Below are positions 15,528 to 24,018 of a stretch of 64,000 bases of DNA, piece after piece. Position 1 is the first letter of the stretch. Each line of letters begins with the position of its first letter. This DNA comes from UBA10161 sp964581105 (GTDB lineage Archaea > Micrarchaeota > Micrarchaeia > Anstonellales > Anstonellaceae): positions 17,921-81,920 of the forward strand of contig CAZOMB010000002.1 in the NCBI GenBank assembly GCA_964581105.1, written 5' to 3'. The notes below the pieces were generated by a model that saw only the letters and a list, made by a program, of their open reading frames with translations, ran no database searches and had not been told where the DNA came from. A program made the translations under genes and the position numbers.

Positions 15528-16025
15528 CTAAATGTCCTTTACAAATTTCACTACCAGGACACCGCCAAGTGCGCCGAGTATTGTGTCAACTGCAATTATT
15601 GCCAAGAGAGCCACATACACCAAGATTCCCTCGACATAGCTTCCAAGAGGCAGGGTGTCTGCAAAAAGGAATATTAGCACAAGCAGGAGGGCAGATATAA
15701 AAGAGCCTGCAAGGCATGAAAGCGCCCCAACAAGCGCCCCTCTTTGGAAGCTGAGCGGCTTTTTCCTGAGCTTTTCAAGCACAAGGGTTGAAACAGCGCC
15801 TGCAAGTATGGGAAGAAGGCATATGACTGGGATGAATGATACCACTACCAAATCCTCTTCTATGAAAAATACTGCGCCTTCTGCTGCAATGAAAAATGCA
15901 AGCAAGAGAAATGAACCAGGGATTATTGCAACAAGATATTCCCCAAGGCTGCGGATTATTCCCTTTGGAAGGAATGAAAGAACAGAGCTTTGGTCTGGCA
16001 TCTTCTGCTGTTTTGAAGCTGTCAA
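15528..16025 (-). CDS. Four-helix membrane protein, unknown
   Basis: This 165-residue protein has a cytoplasmic N-terminus and four hydrophobic helices (near residues 30-52, 62-84, 95-123 and 135-160), separated by short loops; one is basic (LEKLRKKPLSFQRG). Gly/Ala-rich helix faces suggest tight packing. Start TTG 16025 is preceded by GGTGAT with a four-base gap; ATG 16001 is an alternative. A TATA-like element at 16052-16063 gives it its own promoter. It is almost certainly cotranscribed with the VirB6-like gene and may be its partner. No family recognised. Confidence 0.65.
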   Translation of the reverse strand: MTASKQQKMPDQSSVLSFLPKGIIRSLGEYLVAIIPGSFLLLAFFIAAEGAVFFIEEDLVVVSFIPVICLLPILAGAVSTLVLEKLRKKPLSFQRGALVGALSCLAGSFISALLLVLIFLFADTLPLGSYVEGILVYVALLAIIAVDTILGALGGVLVVKFVKDI

Positions 16026-16068
16026 AATATCACCTTGATACTATGGGCACGCCTGCAAATATAAATGC

Positions 16069-16422
16069 TTACCCTGAAGGCTGCTTTTTCTCTGGCTCTG
16101 GGCTTTTTTGCTCTGCTGGCTGGCTTGCCTGCTTGCTTTCAGGGGGCTTTTGCGCCTGTTCTGAAGCCTCGTATTTCTTTGCAAAGTCTTCCAAAGCAGA
16201 GGCAAGCTGTGCGCCTCTTTCAGTAAGCCTAAAAATATTCTGCCTCCCTTTTCTTTCAGACTCTACTATTCCCTGCCTTTTGAGCACAGCCAGAAGGTTC
16301 ACTGTATGCACATATGATGAGTGTGATTCTCTTGCAAGCTTTGAAGGGTACCATGACTGCTCAGAATCCTTGAGAAGCAGAAGAACAGCGCAGGGTTTTG
16401 CCTTGAGGAAAAGGTTTTTCAT
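16069..16422 (-). CDS. MarR-like winged-helix regulator with Pro/Gln-rich tail
   Basis: The 117-residue protein has a compact winged helix at about residues 5-75: KPCAVLLLLKDSEQSWYPSKLARESHSSYVHTVNLL, then LKRQGIVESERKGRQNIFRLTERG. A low-complexity tail rich in Glu, Pro, Ser, Lys and Gln follows. This resembles the one-domain archaeal MarR/PadR-like regulators. The ATG at 16422 overlaps the pyrB stop by a few bases, so it probably shares the pyrB transcript. It could regulate the downstream membrane genes or pyrB. Confidence 0.7.
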   Translation of the reverse strand: MKNLFLKAKPCAVLLLLKDSEQSWYPSKLARESHSSYVHTVNLLAVLKRQGIVESERKGRQNIFRLTERGAQLASALEDFAKKYEASEQAQKPPESKQASQPAEQKSPEPEKKQPSG

Positions 16423-16427
16423 AAAAC

Positions 16428-17327
16428 TCACTTTTTGAGGCAGTGCACAAGTATTGCCATGCGCACTGCAACGCCGTTTTTTGCCTGCATAAAGTATTTT
16501 GCCCTGGGGTCTGAATCAAATTCTTTTGGTATTTCGTCAACCCTTGGCAATGGGTGCATGACTGCCATTCTTTTTGGCGCACTTTTAAGCTGGCTTGCGC
16601 TTAGGTGGAATTTCTTCTGCGCCAGCCTTGCCTGGCCAGAGTCTGAAAACCTTTCCTTTTGTATCCTTCCAGTGTAAAGTATGTCGCATGAGCAAAGGTC
16701 TGCTTCCTGAGTCTCAATTATTTTTGCTTTGAATTTTGCCCTTGCCTTTTTGACAAGCGATTTTTCCATTTCAAGCCCAGGAGGTGAAACCAGGGTTAAT
16801 TTTGCATTGAACATTGCAAGTGCAATAAAAAGTGAGCGCATTGCCCGCGCATGCTTTAAATCGCCAAGCAAAGTTATGTTTAACCCTTTGATTTTTCCTT
16901 TGAGCTTTTTGATTGTGTACAAATCTATTAGTGCCTGTGTTGGGTGGCTTTGTGCCCCATCGCCGGCGTTTATCACTGGGTGTGATGCTATTTTTGCTGC
17001 CAATGAGGCAGAGCCTTCATTCGGGTGGCGGATTATTATTGCATCTGCATAAGAGTCAAGCATTTTTATTGAGTCTTCAAATGACTCGCCCTTTTTGCAT
17101 GAGCTTGTGCTTAGGCAAAACTCAAGGCTTTGCGCACCAAGCCTTTTGCAGGCTGCCTGGAATGAAAGGTTTGTTCTTGTTGAAGGCTCAAAGAACATGT
17201 TGGCAATAAGCTTTCCTTTTAGAGGCAAATGCCCTGCTTTTTTCAGGAGCTTTTCCATTTTTGCTGATTCTGACAAAAGAAACTGTATTTGCTTTTTTCC
17301 TAGCTGCTCTATTGAAAGAAGGTCCAT
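16428..17327 (-). CDS. pyrB: Aspartate carbamoyltransferase catalytic subunit
   Basis: This 299-residue enzyme condenses carbamoyl phosphate with aspartate in pyrimidine synthesis. Active-site motifs are all present: FFEPSTRT (residues 45-52), SHPTQALIDLYTI with the HPTQ loop, GDLKHARAMRSL and MHPLPRVDEIP. In most relatives GDLKHGRTVHSL is seen; the Ala-Arg-Ala variation here is mild. The regulatory subunit gene pyrI is not adjacent, so feedback control may be absent or encoded elsewhere. A TTTATAAATC box lies about 35 bases upstream. Confidence 0.95.
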   Translation of the reverse strand: MDLLSIEQLGKKQIQFLLSESAKMEKLLKKAGHLPLKGKLIANMFFEPSTRTNLSFQAACKRLGAQSLEFCLSTSSCKKGESFEDSIKMLDSYADAIIIRHPNEGSASLAAKIASHPVINAGDGAQSHPTQALIDLYTIKKLKGKIKGLNITLLGDLKHARAMRSLFIALAMFNAKLTLVSPPGLEMEKSLVKKARAKFKAKIIETQEADLCSCDILYTGRIQKERFSDSGQARLAQKKFHLSASQLKSAPKRMAVMHPLPRVDEIPKEFDSDPRAKYFMQAKNGVAVRMAILVHCLKK

Positions 17328-17387
17328 TTGTACACCAGAAACTAGTGTGTGAAAAGATTTATAAAATAAAGTTTATGTTTTGGCTTT

Positions 17388-18260
17388 TTACATTGCTTTG
17401 AGCCTTTTTATCCTCTCGTCAATTGGGGGATGGGTTGAAAATGCGCCTGACAATGAAACAGGGCTTGCAAAGTAAATGGGCGCGGTTGCGTCTGACGCTC
17501 TTTGCACTTTTGCGCCTTTTTTCTTTATTTTCTCCAGCGCTGACGCAAGCCCAGGAGGGTATCTGGTGAGGTTTGCGCCTGTTGCATCTGCCAAATACTC
17601 TCGCTGGCGTGACAAGGCAAGCCTTACCAAATGCGCTGCTATTGGCGCAATGATTATTATCAAAAGCCCGATTATGGCAAACAGGCCACCTCCTCCTTTT
17701 CTTCCTCTTCCTGCACCCCAGAACATTGAGCGTATGCCAAGCTCTGATATTATTGCAACCAAGCCCACCATTACAACCACTAAAGTCGCAAGGCGGCAGT
17801 CAAAGTTTTTTATGTGGGACATTTCATGGGCTGCGACCCCTTCAAGCTCTGTTCTGTTCAATGCTTTGAGAAGTCCGGTGGTAAATGCAACTGATGCCTT
17901 TTCAGGAGAAGTTCCTGTTGCAAATGCATTGAGCGCAGGGTCATCAATAACATATATTTTTGGCTTTGGTATCCCTGCTGCCAAAGACAGGCCTTCAATG
18001 ACATTCACCAAGTAAGGAAACTCGTTTTTGCGAGCCTTTCTTGCCCCAGACATTGTGAGAACAAGCTTGTCAGCATAAAAGTAGCTTGCAAGTATGTAAA
18101 TTATTGCAAATGTGGTGCTTATTGCAAGGCCAAATATTCCACCATCAAGAAAAAGCCAGGTAAATGCATAAATTGCTGCAAAGGCAACTGCAAATACAAC
18201 TACTATCAAAAGGTATGAATTGCGCTTGTTTGCAGCTATTTGGTCGTAAAAGCTTGCCAT
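17388..18260 (-). CDS. htpX: HtpX-like membrane zinc protease
   Basis: This 290-residue M48 peptidase has two N-terminal membrane helices (residues 15-65) and the zinc motif AAHEMSHIKN near residue 137 with the third ligand in REYLADATGA near 223. Two further hydrophobic segments lie between them. It degrades damaged membrane proteins. I chose ATG 18260 because GGTGAGAGGC precedes it by a normal distance. It follows lemA by 16 bases; LemA-HtpX pairing is a recurrent bacterial and archaeal arrangement. Confidence 0.93.
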   Translation of the reverse strand: MASFYDQIAANKRNSYLLIVVVFAVAFAAIYAFTWLFLDGGIFGLAISTTFAIIYILASYFYADKLVLTMSGARKARKNEFPYLVNVIEGLSLAAGIPKPKIYVIDDPALNAFATGTSPEKASVAFTTGLLKALNRTELEGVAAHEMSHIKNFDCRLATLVVVMVGLVAIISELGIRSMFWGAGRGRKGGGGLFAIIGLLIIIIAPIAAHLVRLALSRQREYLADATGANLTRYPPGLASALEKIKKKGAKVQRASDATAPIYFASPVSLSGAFSTHPPIDERIKRLKAM

Positions 18261-18276
18261 GCCTCTCACCATGGCA

Positions 18277-18825
18277 TCAGAATTTTACCTTCACATTCTT
18301 GCGCTCTTCCCCTTGTGCCTTGAAATAATCGCGCCTTGTGAAGCTGAACATGCCTGCCACTATGTTTGTTGGCACTGTCTGTATTGCAGTATTAAAGGCA
18401 AGGACTGAGTCATTGTAAAACTGGCGCGCATATGCTATTTTGCTCTCAATTCCTGCAAGCTCTTCCTGCAGCATCATGAAATTCTCGTTTGCGCGAAGCT
18501 TTGGGTAGTTTTCAGCAACTGCCAGAATGCTTTTCAAGGTCTCTGAAAGCATGTTGTCTGCTTTTGCCTTTTGGCCTATTGACTTTGCCCTTCCTGTTGC
18601 TGCCCTTGCTTTTGTAATGTCCTTGAAAAGGCTTTTCTCATGCTTTGCATAGCCTTTTACTGTCTGGACAAGGTTTGGCACCAAATCATACCTTCTCTTG
18701 AGCTGCACGTCTATTTGCGACCAGGCATTGTTTATCCTCGCCCTTTGTGTAATAAGTGAGTTGTATGTCAGGAAAAAGAATATTGCCACGAGAATAACGA
18801 AGCCAATTAACAGTATTCCAAGCAT
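18277..18825 (-). CDS. lemA: LemA family membrane-anchored protein
   Basis: This 182-residue protein has one N-terminal membrane helix (residues 2-20) and a long helical bundle: NNAWSQIDVQLKRRYDLVPNLVQTVKGYAKHE and AVAENYPKLRANENFMMLQEEL are LemA signatures, ending with FNTAIQTVPTNIVAGMF. The molecular role is unsettled, but it is commonly co-operonic with HtpX, as here. ATG 18825 is preceded by GGGAGGTG at six bases, so it is preferred over GTG 18831. Confidence 0.93.
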   Translation of the reverse strand: MLGILLIGFVILVAIFFFLTYNSLITQRARINNAWSQIDVQLKRRYDLVPNLVQTVKGYAKHEKSLFKDITKARAATGRAKSIGQKAKADNMLSETLKSILAVAENYPKLRANENFMMLQEELAGIESKIAYARQFYNDSVLAFNTAIQTVPTNIVAGMFSFTRRDYFKAQGEERKNVKVKF

Positions 18826-18857
18826 TTTCACACCTCCCAGTTAAAATGCAAAAAAAG

Positions 18858-19112
18858 CTAGCGGACTGCTTTTTTATCCACGATTATGTGGTCAGATGCC
18901 GCAAGCACAGACGAGTATGGGACAACCAGAAGGCCATCCTCCTTGTTCATGCGCCTTGCAGTGGGGTTGTCAAGGTTGGGCTCCAAAAGCAGGTTTTCCA
19001 CCTTTCCAGTGCCCTCTGACACCTCAAGGTCAATGAGCCTTCCCAGCTCCTCGCCGTCGTTTGTAATTATTTTTTTGCCTGCCAGCTGTTTTGCAATAAC
19101 AATTTTCACCAT
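18858..19112 (-). CDS. PRC-barrel domain protein
   Basis: This 84-residue protein is a single PRC-barrel: VIAKQLAGKKIITNDGEELGRLIDLEVSEGTGKVENLLLEP, then KEDGLLVVPYSSVLAASDHIIVDKKAV. In Haloferax, small PRC-barrel proteins (CdpB) are SepF-associated division factors; others bind rRNA or RNA-processing proteins. It starts at ATG 19112 behind AAGGTGAG. A second protein of the same kind lies at 40580. It precedes the lemA-htpX pair on the same strand, 32 bases away, and may be cotranscribed. Confidence 0.85.
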   Translation of the reverse strand: MVKIVIAKQLAGKKIITNDGEELGRLIDLEVSEGTGKVENLLLEPNLDNPTARRMNKEDGLLVVPYSSVLAASDHIIVDKKAVR

Positions 19113-19199
19113 GAGCTCACCTTTGATTCTTGATGGCATATCTATCCTGTTCAAATTTAAAAAGCTTTAGTTCGTCGGGCAGAAAACAGGGGTAGTTGG

Positions 19200-19865
19200 C
19201 TAGCCTGTATCCTCTTTTGGCCTTTTTTTAACTGTTTTTGGGAAAAGGTCTTCGCTGGAAATGGTCTTAGGACCACCAGGGTCTTTTCCATAAAGGAGAG
19301 AAACTTTTCGCAAGAATTTCTTAATAGGGGTTTTTTCCTTGAATATTTCTAGAACAAAATCGTTTGTGCGGGCAGTGTGCACGGCCTTTGCATAGTATGA
19401 TTTGCCAATATCCGAGTAATAGACTTCCACATAAAAAAGTGCACATGCTTCTAAAACTTTCTTGTCCCCATATTCTATGATGTGCTGTATGTAATTTGCT
19501 TCTTTTGATAACTGGCTGCCTGAGCTATAAACCCCCTTAACCTTGGTGCTGATGTCCTTTGCCTCTTTAACTGCTTCTTTGACTGCCTTTATACCCGAGT
19601 CTGCAGCTGAAAGTGCTTTTGTTCCTTTCTCAAAATAAGCCATTAGGTTTGCAAGGTCCTTGTAATTTTTATTAATCTCTATGGTCTTTTTTGCAGCCTT
19701 GTTCTTGCTGGCCTTAAAATCCATATATTCCTTCAGCGTTTTCAGATACTCATCAGTTAGTGGTCTGCACTCGTTAAGATACCCGTTAAGAGGCACAAAC
19801 CCCTTAGACTTTCCTCTATCTAACAAGTTTACCTTCTTTTCCTTCTTTTTTAGCTTAATTCTCAT
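19200..19865 (-). CDS. Hypothetical helical protein
   Basis: This 221-residue hydrophilic protein has a very basic start (MRIKLKKKEKK), a long Lys/Ala/Glu-rich helical middle (residues 45-115, probably coiled coil) and an aromatic segment (ALFYVEVYYSDIGKSYYAKAVH). It has no signal peptide and no recognised domain. A TATTTAAATAC box is centred about 34 bases upstream. The codon usage is more A/T-ending than in neighbouring housekeeping genes, which is compatible with a lineage-specific gene. Confidence 0.55.
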   Translation of the reverse strand: MRIKLKKKEKKVNLLDRGKSKGFVPLNGYLNECRPLTDEYLKTLKEYMDFKASKNKAAKKTIEINKNYKDLANLMAYFEKGTKALSAADSGIKAVKEAVKEAKDISTKVKGVYSSGSQLSKEANYIQHIIEYGDKKVLEACALFYVEVYYSDIGKSYYAKAVHTARTNDFVLEIFKEKTPIKKFLRKVSLLYGKDPGGPKTISSEDLFPKTVKKRPKEDTG

Positions 19866-19977
19866 ACAAATCCTCTGCTAAACTGTGTTTAGAAGTATTT
19901 AAATATGTATACTCTTCCACCATAAAGAGGCGGCTTTTTATTTGTGAGCTGCGCTTTTTCAAGCAGGGGTGTCAAAT

Positions 19978-20742
19978 ATGAAGGATAAGGGAAAACACCT
20001 AGGAAAAATAGTGAAAAATGGAAAAGTGCTTATTTTGGCAATGGACCAGGGAATGGAGCATGGGCCAAAAGACTTTAACCAGAAGAATATTGACCCTGAG
20101 TATGTGCTTGACATTGCCTGCAAAGGAGGCTTTACTGGCCTTGCTATTCAGAAGGGTGTTGCAAAGCACTATAAGGAGAATTACTCTGGCAAAGTGCCGC
20201 TTGTGCTAAAGCTTAATGGAAGGACAAATATCGTGCCAAAACAGGAGGTTTATTCGCCGCAGGTCGCGTCAGTAAAAGAGGCAATTGCTTTGGGAGCTGA
20301 TGCTGTTGGCTATACTATTTATGTTGGCTCGCCAATGGAAGCGCAAATGTTCAAGGAACTTGGAAAGATAGAAGAAGAGGCACATGATTATGGCCTGCCT
20401 TGTGTTGTGTGGTCTTACCCCAGGGGAAAGCACGTGCCAAATGAAAAAGACCCTGCAATGGTTGCTTATGCTGCAAGAGTGGCACTGGAATTGGGCGCTG
20501 ATGTTGTGAAAGTGAATTATACTGGTGATGTTGAAAGTTTCAAATGGGTAGTAAAGTCTGCCGGCCGCTGCAAGGTAATTTCTGCAGGGGGAAGCAAACT
20601 GACTGATGAGCAGTTTATTGCAAAAGTAAAAGAAGTGCTTGCTGCTGGCGGGGCTGGAATGGCTATAGGGAGGAATGTCTGGCAGAATGAAAACCCTATG
20701 AAAATCACAAAAGAGATAACAAAGGTTGTCCTTGGAGATTAA
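19978..20742 (+). CDS. fba: Class I fructose-bisphosphate aldolase (archaeal DhnA type)
   Basis: This 254-residue TIM-barrel enzyme has LILAMDQGMEHGPKDF near residue 18, LKLNGRTNI near 75, and the Schiff-base region ADVVKVNYTGD near 172. VISAGGSKLTDE and GGAGMAIGRNVWQ form the phosphate site. It interconverts fructose 1,6-bisphosphate with two triose phosphates. The preferred start is ATG 19978 with GGGGTG six bases upstream; a GTG at 19969 is possible. It forms a two-gene unit with FBPase, which suggests a gluconeogenic direction. Confidence 0.93.
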   Translation: MKDKGKHLGKIVKNGKVLILAMDQGMEHGPKDFNQKNIDPEYVLDIACKGGFTGLAIQKGVAKHYKENYSGKVPLVLKLNGRTNIVPKQEVYSPQVASVKEAIALGADAVGYTIYVGSPMEAQMFKELGKIEEEAHDYGLPCVVWSYPRGKHVPNEKDPAMVAYAARVALELGADVVKVNYTGDVESFKWVVKSAGRCKVISAGGSKLTDEQFIAKVKEVLAAGGAGMAIGRNVWQNENPMKITKEITKVVLGD

Positions 20743-20753
20743 GCGGTGGTTGA

Positions 20754-21668
20754 TTGCAAATTATGACCCTTTCACAGCACCTTAAAAAAGCAGGGATAAG
20801 CCCTGAGCTTCGGCGCCTGATTTTTTCATTTGCGCACATTTCCCTGGATGCACAGCATTATTTCCCAAAATATTTGCAGGGAACAACGGGGGATAAGAAC
20901 AAGTATGGTGAGGCTGTTGCTGCTTTGGATGAATGGGTGAATGGTTTTTTGTGCGACAGGCTTGTGAAAACCGGCCTTGTGAGGAAGATTTATTCTGAGG
21001 AGCTCAAAAAGCCCCTTTTTGTGAATAAGCGGGCGCCTTTTGTTGTCACTTTAGACCCTCTTGACGGGTCATCAAATATTGTTACCAATAACCCGTTTGG
21101 CTCAATCGTCGGCGTCTATAAAAAGGATTTGCCGCAGCCTGGCAAAAGGCTGGTTGCTGCCTTTTACAAGCTTTATGGCCCTGTGAATACTTTTGTTTAT
21201 ACTGTCGGCAATGGCACGCATGAGTTTGTAAAGCATTATGACGGCGATGGGAAGGCGCAGTTTTTGCTTCTTTCAGAAAACATGAAGCTTCCAAAAAAAG
21301 GAGAAGTATTTGGCATTGGAGGCTATCCAATGGACTGGGGCCCGAAATTTTTGAAGTTTGCAAAAGACCTGTTCAGGAAAGAGAAACTAAAGGTAAGGTA
21401 TTGCGGGACTTTTGTTGCTGATTTTTCGCAAATCCTGCACAGGGGCGGGATTTTTGCTTATCCGTCTGCAAAGAAAAAGCCTAAAGGGAAGTTAAGGCTG
21501 ACTTATGAGGCGCAGCCAATGGCATTCATCATTGAGCAGGCAGGTGGTGCTTCCTGGTCTGGCAAAGGGTCTTTGGTTGATGTAAAGGAAAAGAATGTTG
21601 ATGCCAGGGTGCCGCTTTACCTGGGAAACAGGAAATTGATTTCAAAGCTGAAAAGGGCTGTAAAGTGA
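20754..21668 (+). CDS. fbp: Fructose-1,6-bisphosphatase, class I
   Basis: This 304-residue enzyme hydrolyses fructose 1,6-bisphosphate to fructose 6-phosphate. The metal site appears as TLDPLDGSSNIVTNNPFGSI (about residues 98-117), preceded by the Glu of YSEEL, with GTFVADFSQILHRGGIFAYP and YEAQPMAFIIEQAGG in the sugar-phosphate domain. Most archaea use a class V bifunctional FBP aldolase/phosphatase or the IMPase-like class IV. A eukaryote/bacterial-type class I FBPase next to the aldolase is less common and may be a transferred gene. TTG 20754 has GGTGG four bases upstream; ATG 20763 is the alternative. Confidence 0.92.
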   Translation: MQIMTLSQHLKKAGISPELRRLIFSFAHISLDAQHYFPKYLQGTTGDKNKYGEAVAALDEWVNGFLCDRLVKTGLVRKIYSEELKKPLFVNKRAPFVVTLDPLDGSSNIVTNNPFGSIVGVYKKDLPQPGKRLVAAFYKLYGPVNTFVYTVGNGTHEFVKHYDGDGKAQFLLLSENMKLPKKGEVFGIGGYPMDWGPKFLKFAKDLFRKEKLKVRYCGTFVADFSQILHRGGIFAYPSAKKKPKGKLRLTYEAQPMAFIIEQAGGASWSGKGSLVDVKEKNVDARVPLYLGNRKLISKLKRAVK

Positions 21669-22847
21669 TTAAGGCTGCGCCCATTCTATTTCATAGTATT
21701 CTTCCTTGCTTCCTGGGATTTCTATTCTTTTTACCAAGTAGTAAGTGACTGAGGTTTCCCTGTCGCAGATTGCAAGCAAAAGCTCCAGCCCTATTCTTTT
21801 GCACTGGTCAATTGCATCTGCCAATTCTTCCCCTCCAATGTATTCTTCCTCAGAAAGCGAGAACATCAAATATTTTGGCTTTCCTGTTTTTGGGTTTTCT
21901 ATCCCCCCATGCTTTCTGTGGTAAAGCAAAAAGTCCAAAGTAGTTGAAAGTTCTTTTTTTGGCTTTTTCTTTTTTGCCTTTCCTGGGATTGCAAGCACAA
22001 ATGTTTTTCTCACTGAGTGGGCCACCCTTATTGCACGTGCCCATTCTGATATTAGAAGCTTGCTTGTGCGCGGAAAGCAATGCACAACATGGCGGCTGTG
22101 CACCCATTCCTTGTTGGTTTTTACTGGAGAGGCGCCTGGGAAATAAAGCCTAAAATGCGTGCCAAACTTAAAGCCTGTTTTCAGCACAAAGCCGTGCAAT
22201 CTCCAGTTTTCATATACTTCGTACAGGTGCAAAAAGTCCTTGTGCCTTTTTTTGGCTGCCTTTATTACTTCTTTTTCTGATGCATTTTCAAGGTGAAGGC
22301 CGGCATGGCGGATTAGGAAAAGGGTTTCATATGCATCAAGCTTTGAGAGTTTGCCGCGCTGCTCTGCCTTGTATGAGCCAAACTGCCCAATCCAGTATTG
22401 CTCATACAGCCTTTTGCCTGTTTCCGGGTCGTCGATTACTGCCCACAAGTCATCTGCATAAAAGCGGCCCTGCAATGCATACTTGTCAAGCGAAAACTTT
22501 CCTTCAGGGTACTTTTTTGGGCTGTTTCTCCCATATTTGTGGGTGATTTCTGATACTTGGCGGGCAATCATTCCCCTGTCCCTCCAGTCCTTGTAAGTAA
22601 AATAGCGGGCCATCTGCTTTTTTGCCTCAAATGCCTTTGCAACCTGGTTAAAGCTGTACTGGTTAAGCGAAGGGTCCAGGCATTTTGCATTCCTTATGTC
22701 AATCAGGTAAAGCGCCTCTTCCGGGAAAAGCGAGATTACTCCTTTTTTCATGTAGCCATAGTGCCCGTTCACCAGGGATGATACTGACTCTGGCTCTGAT
22801 ACCAGCAAGGATTTTTTCTGCAATGAAAACTCGATTTTTATTGCCAT
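21669..22847 (-). CDS. endA: tRNA-splicing endonuclease, three-unit (epsilon2-like) type
   Basis: This 392-residue protein is about twice the length of homotetrameric EndA. An N-terminal EndA-like unit (LFPEEALYLIDIRNAKCLDP) is followed by a second unit (SKLDAYETLFLIRHAGLH). The catalytic core holds GFKFGTHFRLYFPGAS, HSRHVVHCF and AHSVRKTFVLAIPG, giving the Tyr-His-Lys triad. A final C-terminal unit ends YYEIEWAQP. This matches the epsilon2 homodimer first found in ARMAN-2. It cuts bulge-helix-bulge motifs in pre-tRNAs; such an intron is present at 39399. ATG 22847 is preceded by AAGAGGTGAAAAC. Confidence 0.9.
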   Translation of the reverse strand: MAIKIEFSLQKKSLLVSEPESVSSLVNGHYGYMKKGVISLFPEEALYLIDIRNAKCLDPSLNQYSFNQVAKAFEAKKQMARYFTYKDWRDRGMIARQVSEITHKYGRNSPKKYPEGKFSLDKYALQGRFYADDLWAVIDDPETGKRLYEQYWIGQFGSYKAEQRGKLSKLDAYETLFLIRHAGLHLENASEKEVIKAAKKRHKDFLHLYEVYENWRLHGFVLKTGFKFGTHFRLYFPGASPVKTNKEWVHSRHVVHCFPRTSKLLISEWARAIRVAHSVRKTFVLAIPGKAKKKKPKKELSTTLDFLLYHRKHGGIENPKTGKPKYLMFSLSEEEYIGGEELADAIDQCKRIGLELLLAICDRETSVTYYLVKRIEIPGSKEEYYEIEWAQP

Positions 22848-22971
22848 GTTTTCACCTCTTATGCAGGTCTTTAACAAACTGCCTGCAAAAGTAAGCCAGG
22901 CTTTTTAGCTCATGTTTCATTGTGCATAGGAATTATAAAGCAATGCAGCTGGTAATGAATGGGCTGTGAGA

Positions 22972-24018
22972 ATGGCAAAAGCAAAAAAGTCTAGAGACAG
23001 GAAAACTTATTACAAAAAAGTGAGGGACAAGAACAAGAGCATACCTGATGCCCTCCTCACTGCTTTGATAAGGCAAAAATACCATATTGCAGGGGAGCAT
23101 TCTGCTGCAAAGCTTTGCCTTTGGGCTGGAAAATCGCTTAAAGGGCAGGGAAAATGCTACAAAAACCAGTTTTATGGCATTGAATCACACAGGTGCCTGC
23201 AATGCACTCCGGTTCTCCTTTTTTGCAACCATGCCTGCGTATTTTGCTGGAGAATGATGCCTGAAAAGAGCCTGAAGTTTGATGAGATTCCTAAAAAGGG
23301 CTTTTCCTGGGACAGGCCAGAAAAAGTTGTAAGCCTGCTTCTTGAGTCGCAGAAAAGAATTGTTTCTGGCTTTGGGGGGAATAAAAAGGTGAGTAAAGAG
23401 CTTTTCAAAGAGGCTTTAAGGCCAAAACATGCTGCAATATCTTTGACTGGTGAGCCTGCAATGTATCCATATCTTGAGGGGCTTTTCAAGGAGTTTCATA
23501 AAAGGGGAATGACTACCTTCTTGGTAACAAACGGCACATTTCCTGAGAGGATGGAGAAATGGGAAACCCTGCCAACCCAGCTTTATGTTTCAATGGTTGC
23601 GCCAAATGAAAAGGTTTACAGAAAATCCATAAGACCATTATCTAATAATTTGTGGAAAAAGTACCTCAAAACACTGGCTTTGCTTCCAAAAATAGGGGAA
23701 AAGACAAGAACTGTTCTCAGAATGACACTTGCAAGAGAAGTAAATGATTTTGACTTGGATGGGTATGCTGAACAGATAAAAATTGCAAAGCCGCATTATG
23801 TTGAAGTAAAAAGCATGGCATTTGTAGGAGGGGCAAGGCTTCAGGAGCGCGGCTTGAGCACAAAAAGCATGCTTGAGATGGAAGAAGTTGGGGTTATTGC
23901 AAAAAAACTGGCACAGATGAGCGGCTATAGGGCAAGTGATGTGCATGCCCCTTCAAGAATCGTGCTCCTCTGCCGCGATGAAAAAGCTGAAAAAAACAGG
24001 ATGATAAAATGGCAATAA
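22972..24018 (+). CDS. taw1: S-adenosylmethionine-dependent tRNA 4-demethylwyosine synthase (Taw1)
   Basis: This 348-residue radical SAM enzyme makes 4-demethylwyosine at G37 of tRNA-Phe. The cluster motif is CNHACVFCWR near residue 87, preceded by the family motif FYGIESHRCLQCTP near 68. LTGEPAMYPYLEGL and VTNGTFPE are also typical. A Cys in the CLQCTP segment, where relatives often have Met, gives a possible extra cluster ligand. ATG 22972 is preferred over GTG 22966. A TATA-like ATTATAAAG lies about 37 bases upstream. Its last 10 bases overlap the HAD gene. Confidence 0.93.
   Translation: MAKAKKSRDRKTYYKKVRDKNKSIPDALLTALIRQKYHIAGEHSAAKLCLWAGKSLKGQGKCYKNQFYGIESHRCLQCTPVLLFCNHACVFCWRMMPEKSLKFDEIPKKGFSWDRPEKVVSLLLESQKRIVSGFGGNKKVSKELFKEALRPKHAAISLTGEPAMYPYLEGLFKEFHKRGMTTFLVTNGTFPERMEKWETLPTQLYVSMVAPNEKVYRKSIRPLSNNLWKKYLKTLALLPKIGEKTRTVLRMTLAREVNDFDLDGYAEQIKIAKPHYVEVKSMAFVGGARLQERGLSTKSMLEMEEVGVIAKKLAQMSGYRASDVHAPSRIVLLCRDEKAEKNRMIKWQ

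Noticed and set aside
16428..17327. Possible fused pyrB-pyrI
   Set aside because: The frame ends at the normal catalytic length and no PyrI zinc domain follows.
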